DNA from: Mucilaginibacter mali
GTDB lineage: Bacteria; Bacteroidota; Bacteroidia; Sphingobacteriales; Sphingobacteriaceae
Direction of reading: 5' to 3'
Length of the DNA: 64,000 nucleotides
Assembly (NCBI RefSeq): GCF_013283875.1
Contig: NZ_CP054139.1
Location: 5,952,001 to 6,016,000 of the forward strand
Shown: positions 17,358 through 25,024 of the stretch, piece by piece
Numbering within the stretch: the first letter of the stretch is position 1
How the letters are laid out: each line of letters opens with the position of its first letter
Translations under genes and position numbers: made by a program
Notes under the pieces: generated by a model
Databases searched by the model: none
Told to the model about the DNA's origin: nothing
Seen by the model: the letters and a program-made list of their open reading frames with translations, nothing else

Positions 17358-17699
17358 GAAGCCCCAAGCGATGAAAAATCCTGATTTAAGATCAACTGGC
17401 GAAAACCATAACTATCGGTTAGCGCCTTTTGCGGCACCAAAAAAGCTATTCGAAATTTTATTTGAGCCGAATAATGCTGTGCCAATTAAAAATCAGGGCG
17501 GGGTATTTAACGCATCACGCCGGGGAACGCTTATTATAGAGGGGCAAGATCGGCTGAATTGATCATGCAATTAATAGGCATATGTTCTGAGGCCATTCAG
17601 ATGCAGAGGGTTTTGAGTTATACCCGCCGGAAGAGTTACCGGAACGACGGCATTCTAACTTCAAAAAGGATCATATAAAAGACAATAGCAAAACCAAGT
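17358..17699 (+). other. Intergenic stretch with two doubtful short ORFs
   Basis: 342 bases between gcvH and the serine palmitoyltransferase gene. ATG 17371 opens 63 codons (MKNPDLRSTGENHNYRL...) and ATG 17566 opens 37 codons (MQLIGICSEAIQ...). Neither resembles a family I know, and both could be decayed sequence. No terminator hairpin and no TGAY-N4-RTCA box is visible. Confidence 0.35.
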
Positions 17700-18926
17700 A
17701 TGCAGAAGAAACTACAGGAGAAGATAGCGCAGTTCACTGATGCGAAAACGATAAAGGAAACAGGCTTATACCCTTATTTCCGTTCAATAGCATCTGCGCA
17801 AAACACGGAGGTCATCATACATGGCAAGCCTGTACTCATGTTTGGTTCCAATTCTTACCTGGGCTTAACTGACCACCCTTACATTAAAGAAGCGGCGATT
17901 AGCGCGCTCAAAAAATATGGCACCGGGTGTGCGGGGTCACGTTTCTTAAATGGTACGCTGGACATTCACATTGAACTGGAGCGGCGACTTGCACAGTTTG
18001 TAGGAAAGGAGGCGGCCGTATTATTTAGTACTGGATTCCAGGTTAACATCGGGGTATTATCATGTCTGACCGGCAGGAACGATTTTATATTGCTGGACGA
18101 GATGGATCATGCTTCTATTATTGATGGTTGTCGCCTTTCTTTTTCCAAAGTAATTAAATATGGTCATAATAACATGACCGATCTGGAACATAAGCTATGC
18201 ACCTTGCCTGAAAATGCTGTAAAACTTATTGTTGTCGATGGTATCTTCAGTATGGAAGGGGATTTCGTAGACTTGCCGCCTATTGTACTTTTGGCAGAGA
18301 AGTATGGTGCAAACATCATGATCGATGATGCACATGCTCTTGGCGTTATCGGTAAAAATGGTTCAGGAACTGCTTCACACTTCAACCTAACCAGTAAAGT
18401 TGACTTAATCTCAGGGACATTTAGCAAATCGTTCGCTTCACTTGGTGGGTTTGTAGCTTCGGATCATGAAACAATAGATTATATCAAACATCGCGCCCGA
18501 TCATTGATTTTTAGTGCGAGTATGCCTCCTGCTACGGTAGCGAGTACATTGGCGGCTTTAGACCTGATGGTCAATGAACCGGAACACATCAAGAAGCTTT
18601 GGGATAATACGCACTATGCAGCCAGGTTAATGCTGGCCGAGGGCTTCGACTTGGGTATCTCCGAAAGCCCGATTCTGCCGATCTACATCCGGAACAACGA
18701 GAAAACTTTTTTGACTACGAAATTCCTCCATGATGCGGGCGTTTTCGTAAATCCTATAGTATCGCCTGCTGTTCCCGCGGATTCATCACTTATTCGTTTT
18801 TCGTTGATGGCAACGCATACCTTTGCACAGATTGACGAAGCGGTAGATAAAATCGCTAAAGCCTTTCAAAAATTTGGAGTTACAGCTTTAAAAGAAGTAC
18901 CGGTAAAATCGTCAACTGTAGTTTAA
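17700..18926 (+). CDS. spt: Serine palmitoyltransferase-type alpha-oxoamine synthase (AOS2)
   Basis: A 408-residue protein with the TGLYPYFRSI start region (21-30), SNSYLGLT, YGTGCAGSRFLNGT, His137 in DHASIIDG, DDAH (209-212), and PLP-Lys243 in GTFSKSFASLGGF. These blocks match Bacteroidetes serine palmitoyltransferase closely. That enzyme condenses L-serine with a fatty acyl-CoA to give 3-ketosphinganine, the first step of sphingolipid synthesis. It is followed after 12 bp by a KAS III gene. Whether this is the housekeeping copy or a dedicated paralogue is open. Confidence 0.8.
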   Translation: MQKKLQEKIAQFTDAKTIKETGLYPYFRSIASAQNTEVIIHGKPVLMFGSNSYLGLTDHPYIKEAAISALKKYGTGCAGSRFLNGTLDIHIELERRLAQFVGKEAAVLFSTGFQVNIGVLSCLTGRNDFILLDEMDHASIIDGCRLSFSKVIKYGHNNMTDLEHKLCTLPENAVKLIVVDGIFSMEGDFVDLPPIVLLAEKYGANIMIDDAHALGVIGKNGSGTASHFNLTSKVDLISGTFSKSFASLGGFVASDHETIDYIKHRARSLIFSASMPPATVASTLAALDLMVNEPEHIKKLWDNTHYAARLMLAEGFDLGISESPILPIYIRNNEKTFLTTKFLHDAGVFVNPIVSPAVPADSSLIRFSLMATHTFAQIDEAVDKIAKAFQKFGVTALKEVPVKSSTVV

Positions 18927-18938
18927 CAAAATTGATTA

Positions 18939-19913
18939 ATGATGGCCAACGCAAAAATAACCGCCATTGGTTCGTACGTACCGCCGGAAGTAATATCCAA
19001 CTCATGGTTTAAAGACAAAATTGATACTCAAGAAGAATGGATTTTTACCCGGACGGGCATTAAAGAACGCCGATTTGCTGCCCCCAATCAATTTACCAGT
19101 GATCTGGCGGTCAAAGCTGTGATAAACTTGCTTGCCCAATATCCTGGAACTCTGATAAAAGAAGTTGATTTTATCGTTGTAGCAACCACCACTGCTGATC
19201 AGGCGATGCCCAATATGGCCAGCCGTGTTCAGCATTATCTTCAAATTCCGCAAGCAGGCAGCATTGACGTTGCAGCAGCCTGCGCAGGTTTTGTTTATGG
19301 CATTATTTTAGCAAACGGGTTGATTGCTGCGGGCAGCCACCGTAGGGTGCTGGTAATAGGTGCAGAAACGCTATCCAAGTTCACTGACTACACAGACAGG
19401 AGTTCCTGTATATTATTCGGCGACGGAGCAGGCGCAGTAATCGTTGAAGCTACTGAAAAACCAGGCATTTTTAAGAGTGTGAATGGAACAGATGGAAGCC
19501 ATGGGCAAGATCTCTATCTGAGCCAGAACTGAGAGCAGATCAATGGGGAGCCAGTCACAGCAAACGGCATGATCCATCAGAATGGTAAGGCGGTGTTCAA
19601 ATGGGCGGTACAGCAAATGAGCCAAAAGGTTCTTGAACTATTGGAAATAAATAGAATGCTGGCCAGCGAGTTGGATTGGATAATTTTACATAGCGCTAAC
19701 CTTCGAATTATTGAAGCAGTGGCCGAAGCAACAGGTTTTCCACTAAGTCGCATGCTCACCAGCATTGAATCATTTGGTAACACATCCTCCGCTTCAATAC
19801 CCTTGGCCTGGGATATGGCCGCCCAATCAGGTAAGTTAAGACAGGGAAATAAAGTATTATTGCTTGGTTTCGGTGGCGGGTTAACTTATGCAGGTGTAAT
19901 TATAGAGGTATAA
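18939..19913 (+). pseudogene. Beta-ketoacyl-ACP synthase III with a single in-frame TGA
   Basis: A 324-codon KAS III (FabH-like) frame interrupted only by TGA at 19530-19532 (codon 198). Reading through it restores a normal protein: Cys115 in AAACAGFVYG, His251 in LHSANLRII and Asn281 in SFGNTSSAS form the complete catalytic triad. The stop separates Cys from His and Asn, so neither half can work alone. KAS III starts fatty acid or polyketide chains, or makes ketone-lipid precursors. The rest of the gene looks well preserved, so the stop is recent, an assembly error, or suppressed. Confidence 0.75.
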
Positions 19914-19929
19914 TAATTGTGAAGACGAT

Positions 19930-20181
19930 TTAAAAATTATGCTTTTTGATATGAAAATGTCCGTTGATAGCTTTTCCGATAAGTTGAATAAGTTCCGTGT
20001 CAAAAGTCACATCATTTCCTTGATGGCTTTCTACCCAAACATCAGCATTATCCAGGTGAACTTTACAGTTTACACCTTCTAAAAGAATTTCAAAAGACAG
20101 ATCTCTTTTACATGGTGGGGTTAATACATAATACATATAAGCCCGCTGATTGTATTTGATCCATAAAGGCAAGCCGATCAT
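19930..20181 (-). CDS. Small unknown protein
   Basis: An 83-residue soluble protein, MIGLPLWIKYNQRAYMYY..., ending GHFHIKKHNF. I do not recognise it. It shares strand with the next small gene 42 bp upstream and converges on the KAS III gene. The two may form a small operon whose promoter lies in the 20533-20671 region, which carries a TGAT-N4-ATCA box. Confidence 0.45.
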   Translation of the reverse strand: MIGLPLWIKYNQRAYMYYVLTPPCKRDLSFEILLEGVNCKVHLDNADVWVESHQGNDVTFDTELIQLIGKAINGHFHIKKHNF

Positions 20182-20223
20182 CGATCTGATTAATAAATAA
20201 TTTTATAAGATCCAGGCATAAAT

Positions 20224-20532
20224 TTAAGCTAAATCTTCAACAAAAAGATGATTAAATAACCGGCTTGACCTGTTGATCAATTTAATATCAAATTTGCGTT
20301 CAGCGTCTATATAAAGTATCAGGACCGGTTGGGTTGCGATAAAGGGCGAGGTGTGTTTAAAACGTAATAAAATAGTCTCTTTATCGCAATTTACCCCGGC
20401 TTTTAGTCGGGCAGCTTTGATGAAATCTTCAGCGATTGTGTGCAATAATTGCATGTTTTCATCGCTGTCTTCAGTGTTGAACTGATACCCTGCCTGTTTC
20501 AGGTCATAACCCATATTAAAAGTATCCTTCAT
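20224..20532 (-). CDS. Small unknown protein
   Basis: A 102-residue soluble protein (MKDTFNMGYDLKQAGYQF...), mixed alpha/beta by composition, not recognised. Like its neighbour at 19930 it has a region of the type ILLRFKHTSPFIATQPV followed by LILYIDAERKFDIKLINR. The first protein has a comparable FEILLEGVNCKVHL stretch, so they could be distant relatives. Divergent from the 44-aa membrane peptide. Confidence 0.5.
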   Translation of the reverse strand: MKDTFNMGYDLKQAGYQFNTEDSDENMQLLHTIAEDFIKAARLKAGVNCDKETILLRFKHTSPFIATQPVLILYIDAERKFDIKLINRSSRLFNHLFVEDLA

Positions 20533-20613
20533 CTTACTGCTGTCGTCTTCACTTTATTAACAAAAGTAAGTTATTTAGCAACATACAGGACAGTAAAATA
20601 TCAGGAAGAATAC

Positions 20614-20625
20614 TGATTTTTATCA
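20614..20625. promoter_or_regulatory. Crp/Fnr-type box in the 20.5-20.7 kb divergent region
   Basis: TGAT-TTTT-ATCA, preceded by C as in the boxes near crp. A TAATTTTG -7 element at 20660-20667 on the plus strand precedes the 44-codon ORF. The box-to--7 distance (about 52 bp to the inferred start) does not match the 41.5/63.5 rule, so its target is less certain. Confidence 0.5.
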
Positions 20626-20671
20626 TACAAGTTCACTTTCCCTGACGTAAAGAATCACTTAATTTTGTGGC

Positions 20672-20806
20672 ATGGAAAAACAAAAAACAGATTATTCTTT
20701 TTGGACAAAGTACAAAAAGTTTGCTGGTAATGAGATCCTGTTATACCTGGTGATGGTTATCGGCATTATTGCCGGAATTATTATTTTCAGCTACATCAAA
20801 GGATAG
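20672..20806 (+). CDS. 44-residue single-pass membrane peptide
   Basis: ATG at 20672 opens 44 codons: a basic, aromatic N-terminus (MEKQKTDYSFWTKYKKFAGN) and one hydrophobic helix of about 20 residues (ILLYLVMVIGIIAGIIIF), then SYIKG. TAATTTTG ends five bases before the ATG, so the message may be leaderless. Size and shape recall small cbb3-oxidase or other respiratory accessory peptides, but there is no sequence evidence for that. Confidence 0.5.
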   Translation: MEKQKTDYSFWTKYKKFAGNEILLYLVMVIGIIAGIIIFSYIKG

Positions 20807-20840
20807 CGAATCGGCCGTGCTGACTTAATGCGTTATATCG

Positions 20841-21269
20841 CTATTTAGATTTGCTTAACCGGAACATAAGGAGGTTGCTCATTGCCTGTGCTGTCTCTTT
20901 TGCGTCAGCAGCTGTTTCACCCTCAAAATACCGATCGATCACCTGTTCGAATAATTGTAACCACCGATTAAATTGGACCTGAGTAAGTGTTAGCGGTGCG
21001 TAATGAGCAAATGGATTACCCGTATAACCCGAAGTTTTAAGGAGCGCTGCTTCCCAATAAGCGCAGATACCATTAAAATGTGCAACATCGCTCAAGTCAA
21101 TCTTACCGCTAAAAGGAGGGCCTGTAATCGGGTCGCTAATTACGGCATAATGGAAAAGCCGGATCATGTAGCGGATATCAGCCAGGTTATTTATGCCACG
21201 TTTATCCATCATATCTTTAATAATTTTACACTCACGACAGGCTGAGAATTTTGCGGCATTGTTCGGCAC
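20841..21269 (-). CDS. Group III truncated haemoglobin
   Basis: The globin part (from about residue 22) has the group III pattern: DIRYMIRLFHYAV, DPITGPPF, the YWEAALL helix, then GYTGNPFAHYAPL with proximal His89, and FNRWLQLFEQVIDRYFEG. An N-terminal extension (MPNNAAKFSACRECKIIKDM) has two cysteines. If the true start is the Met at codon 20 or 21, the protein is about 122 residues, the usual size. Such globins handle NO or O2. A TGAT-N4-ATCA box lies about 65-75 bp upstream. Confidence 0.82.
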   Translation of the reverse strand: MPNNAAKFSACRECKIIKDMMDKRGINNLADIRYMIRLFHYAVISDPITGPPFSGKIDLSDVAHFNGICAYWEAALLKTSGYTGNPFAHYAPLTLTQVQFNRWLQLFEQVIDRYFEGETAADAKETAQAMSNLLMFRLSKSK

Positions 21270-21332
21270 TTAACTTTAGGCAATTTAGTGGGCGTTGATT
21301 AATAAAAATCTCAAAAAAGACAGCTAAAAAAC

Positions 21333-21344
21333 TGATTTTTATCA
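21333..21344. promoter_or_regulatory. Crp/Fnr-type box between the haemoglobin gene and a membrane pseudogene
   Basis: TGAT-TTTT-ATCA (in ACTGATTTTTATCATA). On the minus strand a weak -7 candidate (CTAAATTG, 21288-21281) would put the box about 62 bp upstream of the haemoglobin transcript. A plus-strand target is the broken gene at 21451. Confidence 0.5.
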
Positions 21345-21450
21345 TAAAGATTTTTTGGGGTAAGCTGAAGTCCATATTTTAGGGTTTGCAGACAAAAGGA
21401 TAAGCTACCTGCAAAGTCAGCATTCCTGCAATTTTTTTTAATTATTCATT

Positions 21451-21750
21451 ATGATGTCTAAAATCCTGGCAACAATAGCTATCGGTTTTTTTTATTACGC
21501 ACGTTCTTCTATTGTTTGGATCTTTTTCACGTAAGAAGATATTATAATTCGCACATTGCGCTCTGGCTGACAGGGCTGGTTGTGTTTGCTTATAGCTGCT
21601 ATATATCATGATTCCGGTCAAGCTGGTTTTATTGATTACTTTGACACTTTCTACCACAGGATCATGATCCTTGTTTTCACATTGTTGCTATCGATGGCCG
21701 CTCATGCCCTTGTGCGGCTCCTTGTGCCGCCGCTGGTACGTCGCCTTTAA
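21451..21750 (+). pseudogene. Small multi-pass membrane protein with two compensating frameshifts
   Basis: A roughly 100-codon membrane protein can be followed only by changing frame twice: MMSKILATIAIGFF, then LLRTFFYCLDLFHV...HIALWLTGLVVFAYSCYIS, then FIDYFDTFYHRI...LLLSMAAHALVRLLVPPL. The first shift is at a run of eight T (21485-21493 region), the second near 21610-21630. The final frame equals the starting one. It could be a pseudogene or two assembly errors. Family not recognised. Confidence 0.5.
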
Positions 21751-21764
21751 TAATCAGAGTGAAT

Positions 21765-22520
21765 TTAGTGATGGGTGTTTTTAATAGTTCCCTTTACCGA
21801 ATACAAGCCTGCGCGGTAATACTGTTTTGCTTTGATACGTAGAATATCATATGTTAAGGCAAATATTAAGATTATTACCGGAACAAAAAAGCAATAGAAG
21901 GAAAAGCGCTGAAATAGATAAGCGCCGCTCACCGCGCCCGCCATAAAGAAAAAAATAATAGAAAAATGAAGTTTTATCTTCTGTTTAACGATCGATTTTT
22001 CTTTCGCTTCTGTTCGAAACAACTGTGCCAGTTCGATGCCCAGATCTGTAAAAGTCCCTGTAAGATGCGTAGTTCGGACCGCTGCTCCTGATACAACCGT
22101 TACCAGTGCGTTTTGTAAACCCATCGCAAATAAAAGACTGCCCGCAAAAAACTCTTTCGAAATTAAAGTGCCGTTGTAATTGTGCCCGGTTAAGGCTGTA
22201 ACTGTTAAGATCACAATCTCCACCATTACCGGCAGTAGATAAGAAAAACGTTGATTTCGCCCGATCAAAGAAATAACCAGGCTTGAAAAAAAAGCCCCTG
22301 AAAAAAAAAGACACATCCATAAGGCGATCACCTGTGCGGTTTTCCAGTCCTGGAGAGCTATCCTTTCCGCGAAAAGGGCCGCATGGCCGGTAACATTCGT
22401 TGTTAATACCGAAAAACCTAAAAATCCCTCTGCATTAACTAAGCCTGCGGTCAAGCCCAAAAGGACTGTTAACCTTAAATTGTGGCGTGCAGTACGTTTC
22501 GATCCGAGGTGTCTTAACAT
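21765..22520 (-). CDS. YoaK/DUF1275 family membrane protein
   Basis: The 251-residue protein has about six to seven hydrophobic segments and the DUF1275 landmarks GLTAGLVNAEGFLGFSVLTTNVTGHAALFA near the N-terminus and MGLQNALVTVVSGAAVRTTHLTGTFTDLG in the middle. The function of the family is not established. It stands alone on the minus strand. Confidence 0.85.
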   Translation of the reverse strand: MLRHLGSKRTARHNLRLTVLLGLTAGLVNAEGFLGFSVLTTNVTGHAALFAERIALQDWKTAQVIALWMCLFFSGAFFSSLVISLIGRNQRFSYLLPVMVEIVILTVTALTGHNYNGTLISKEFFAGSLLFAMGLQNALVTVVSGAAVRTTHLTGTFTDLGIELAQLFRTEAKEKSIVKQKIKLHFSIIFFFMAGAVSGAYLFQRFSFYCFFVPVIILIFALTYDILRIKAKQYYRAGLYSVKGTIKNTHH

Positions 22521-22545
22521 TTAAATTTATTTGTCAAACCGTTAA

Positions 22546-22920
22546 TTATAATAGGGTATATATAAGTTCTATTATTCTATATCTCCAGCAGGAAAATGAA
22601 ATTCCTATAAGTTTTTGATTTAAAATCACCCGGGAAATAGTCAAATTCACAGGAATTTCCTTGTCAGACTTGGAAATTAATAGTGTATCCTTAAGTTCGG
22701 CTCGAATACCGATCAGAATAAATCGAACTTGTTCTAAAATATGCAACTGAAGTTCTTTATGAAAAACAGACATAACATGAGCACCTGTAATTTCTTCTTT
22801 GTTAAATTTAAAAAATACTATTGCTGTGGGATTGCAGGCATTAATGGCACCGTTCAAGTCACAGGCAAATATAGGTTAGGAAGGTGTATTGAGTATATTT
22901 TCTTTAAATTCAATGCCCAT
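22546..22920 (-). pseudogene. PAS-domain protein fragment with an in-frame stop
   Basis: From ATG 22920 the frame reads MGIEFKENILNTPS, then TAA, then PIFACDLNGAINACNPTAIVFFKFNKEEITG. It continues with PAS-like text (VMSVFHKE, later LLISKSDKEIPVNLTISRVI) until a stop at 22546. This is one PAS domain, with one internal stop and no output domain, so it is a remnant of a sensor kinase or similar protein. A non-ATG restart inside it could still make a PAS-only peptide. Confidence 0.5.
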
Positions 22921-23283
22921 TTAATCCATTACTAACTTTTTACAAAGTTATATTAAAAAATTAAGGGTCAAAAGTGCGAATAAGGTATTAAAATACCGTT
23001 TGGGAAATCATAAGTATTTTCATTTAGAACATGTCTTATTTTTGAATTCCATCAGTTTAATTAGCAGGAGATTGCTCTATTTCAATTACATAACCTTTGT
23101 GTCCGTTAATTATAGTTCTCATCATAATATCAGGCTGAAAATTACTTCAATCCACTATTTTAAAGGTACTGGAAAATATTTTCATTACTAATATACGCAG
23201 TTATAATGTAACCAATCGAAGTCCAAGTATTGCAAACCCATATTTTTTAAATCAAAATGCTTCTAAAAGTTTAGTTAAAAACA
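22921..23283. other. AT-rich region without a gene
   Basis: 363 bases, clearly more AT-rich than the flanking genes. Open frames here are short and lack a coding pattern. I see no terminator, box or repeat until copy B of the 180 bp repeat starts at 23284. Confidence 0.5.
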
Positions 23284-23465
23284 GGCTATGATCCTTCGGA
23301 CGCCTCGGCCGGCAATGGCAGCCGGTAGGGCGGTCTGCTTTTGCCTGTATTTAGATCCGGGCCTCCCCCGTATCACACGAAAGACGGTTCAACGGATAGC
23401 CTATCCGGACTTTTTTAAGGGTCTTCATTGAGCCTTTGCTTGAGGTAAATTTATACCTCTTTGGC
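23284..23465 (+). repeat. ~180 bp dispersed repeat, copy B
   Basis: Same order and orientation as copy A (7974-8153): GGCTATGATCCTTCGGACGC start, the CGGCCGGCAA/GCAGCCGG block, the GGATAGCC...TCCGGACTT block, and GCCTTTGCTTGAGG followed by the hairpin GAGGTA-AATTTA-TACCTC. In B the hairpin is a perfect 6-bp stem; in A one pair is broken. What follows is a broken universal stress gene rather than ssb, so copy B has been separated from its original neighbour. Confidence 0.7.
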
Positions 23466-23474
23466 GTACACCAA

Positions 23475-24197
23475 TCAGAATTTGTAGATCAGATCTACGA
23501 TTCACGGGAAAAACAGAGTAAAAGCGATTTGTCTGCGCTGGCCGACAGGCTTCGGCAAAATTCGGATAAGGTAAACGACGGTTCTTTTAAACCTACCATT
23601 CAGCAATGCAGCAAAGGGGGAACCTTATGGTCGCCGTTAACGAGCTTATCGCTAAAAACCATATCCTGATGTCTGTAATTGCGGCTCATTGTAAGGATGA
23701 CTTTTTTGTCTGGGTAAACACCGATCATGCCAGCCAGATCATGACAGCATCAACTACCTGGTATTGGTGCTGCCCCACCAAGCCTGTTTTTGTGGGTTCC
23801 AGAAAGATCGCTTTTGCGAGTGAACTTGACGGTTACAATCCGGAGATATTTGACCGCCTGTTCGACTCGGAAATTATGATCACCCATATCGGTGAGGCCG
23901 CGCTAGGTGAGCCTACTGAAAAATATATCCTGAAGCGCCATGTAGAAAGCGGCAGCGGCCAGATCAAAAACTTAAAATTCAGATACTGGGGCATTCAAAA
24001 TAAAAGCGTGACCGCAGGGCTTGAATGGCTGGCCGAGCAGGCCGATATCGACCTGATGGTGCTGATCCACCGTAAGCGCAATATCTTCCAAAAACTGTTT
24101 CAAAAAAAGTGTGACCAAGAAGCTGGCCAACCAGTTAAGAAAACCGATACTGGTTTTTCCGGCCAATTTGAAACGAACGCCGGCACAGATAGCTTAA
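23475..24197 (+). pseudogene. Universal stress protein remnant with several frameshifts
   Basis: In three consecutive frames the text follows the two-domain USP pattern of the genes further right: EFVDQIYDSREKQSKSDLS..., then PVFVGSRKIAFASELDG...LEWLAEQADIDLMVLIHRKRNIFQKLF, then SVTKKLANQLRKPILVFPANLKR up to a stop at 24197. Frame changes occur near 23600 and at the run of A near 24105. The N-terminal nucleotide-binding part is missing, cut off at the repeat. Its terminator (24219-24253) is intact. Confidence 0.65.
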
Positions 24198-24218
24198 CAC
24201 CATTTTAAGCCGTTTTGC

Positions 24219-24253
24219 AAAAATGCCTGAAGCTATGCGCTCCGGGCATTTTT
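24219..24253 (+). terminator. Rho-independent terminator after the USP remnant
   Basis: AAAAATGCC and GGCATTTTT pair around a 17-base loop, followed by more T residues, just after the remnant's stop. Confidence 0.6.
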
Positions 24254-24257
24254 TATT

Positions 24258-24269
24258 TGACGACGGTCA
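24258..24269 (+). promoter_or_regulatory. Crp/Fnr-type box, distal, upstream of the YceI operon
   Basis: TGAC-GACG-GTCA, a perfect match to TGAY-N4-RTCA, 42 bp upstream of a second box at 24300-24311. Confidence 0.5.
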
Positions 24270-24299
24270 CTATTAAGGAAAAAAACATCCCTTTTGGCG

Positions 24300-24311
24300 T
24301 GATTCCTATCA
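24300..24311 (+). promoter_or_regulatory. Crp/Fnr-type box, proximal, upstream of the YceI operon
   Basis: TGAT-TCCT-ATCA. The -7 element TACTTTTG at 24358-24365 is an exact TAnnTTTG match and places the box centre about 64 bp upstream of the inferred start. Confidence 0.65.
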
Positions 24312-24357
24312 CTTATCGAAGCCCCTTCAGGTCATTCCTCACCCCGGCAGAGCGGGC

Positions 24358-24365
24358 TACTTTTG
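24358..24365 (+). promoter_or_regulatory. -7 element TACTTTTG of the YceI/porin operon
   Basis: Exact TAnnTTTG match 23 bp before the YceI start codon. Confidence 0.55.
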
Positions 24366-24388
24366 AGTCGTAATTAAAACAATATATT

Positions 24389-25012
24389 ATGAATCACTTC
24401 TATAAAAAAATATTGTCCGCCCTGGTGTTCGCAGCGATCATCATCGGCGCAGCCGTCCAGCAACTGCGGGCGCAGACCTTCAAATTAATCCCTGAGAAAG
24501 ATGCCACCATCAAGGTGCTCGGTTCATCGAATGTACATGACTGGACGTTAGTTTCATCATCCATGGAAAGCCAGGGTGAATTCAAGATCGAAGAAAACCA
24601 GCTTCGTAGTATTGCTGCCTTCACGTTTTCCCTAAACGCCAAAAGCCTGAAGAGCGAACATGAGTCAATGGACGGTCGGACCTACAAAACCATGAAGGCC
24701 GACCAATATCCAAAGGTTACTTATAAGCTCACCTCGGCCACCATAAACGCAGCTTCAAAGAATAAATACCAGGTGAAGGCGACGGGCGACCTGGCCATCG
24801 CAGGCGTTACACAAACCATTGTAATGAACATCCTCGCAACGGTCAATCCCGATAATACGATCACTGTTACCGGTTCCGAAAACCTGAAGCTGACCGACTT
24901 TAAGATTGAGCCGCCAAGATTTATGCTGGGCGCCATGAAGGTCAAAAACGACCTGACCATACAATTCAACCTGACCTATAAAAACAATCAGCTATTAACT
25001 AAAACCTTATAA
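24389..25012 (+). CDS. Secreted YceI-family lipid-binding protein
   Basis: A 207-residue protein with a signal peptide (cleavage near LRAQ, residue 29) and the YceI lipocalin-like barrel: KVLGSSNVHDWTL, FSLNAKSLKSEHESMDGRTYKTMKADQYPKV and ATGDLAIAGVTQTI. YceI proteins bind isoprenoid or other lipids in the periplasm; the ligand here is unknown. It is first in an operon with a porin, a small membrane protein and a second YceI protein, behind two Crp/Fnr-type boxes. Confidence 0.85.
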   Translation: MNHFYKKILSALVFAAIIIGAAVQQLRAQTFKLIPEKDATIKVLGSSNVHDWTLVSSSMESQGEFKIEENQLRSIAAFTFSLNAKSLKSEHESMDGRTYKTMKADQYPKVTYKLTSATINAASKNKYQVKATGDLAIAGVTQTIVMNILATVNPDNTITVTGSENLKLTDFKIEPPRFMLGAMKVKNDLTIQFNLTYKNNQLLTKTL

Positions 25013-25024
25013 ATAAGCACTGTT

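Noticed and set aside
23000..23191. 63-codon frame in the AT-rich stretch
   Set aside because: Composition follows the AT-rich DNA, with no ribosome site, promoter or domain.
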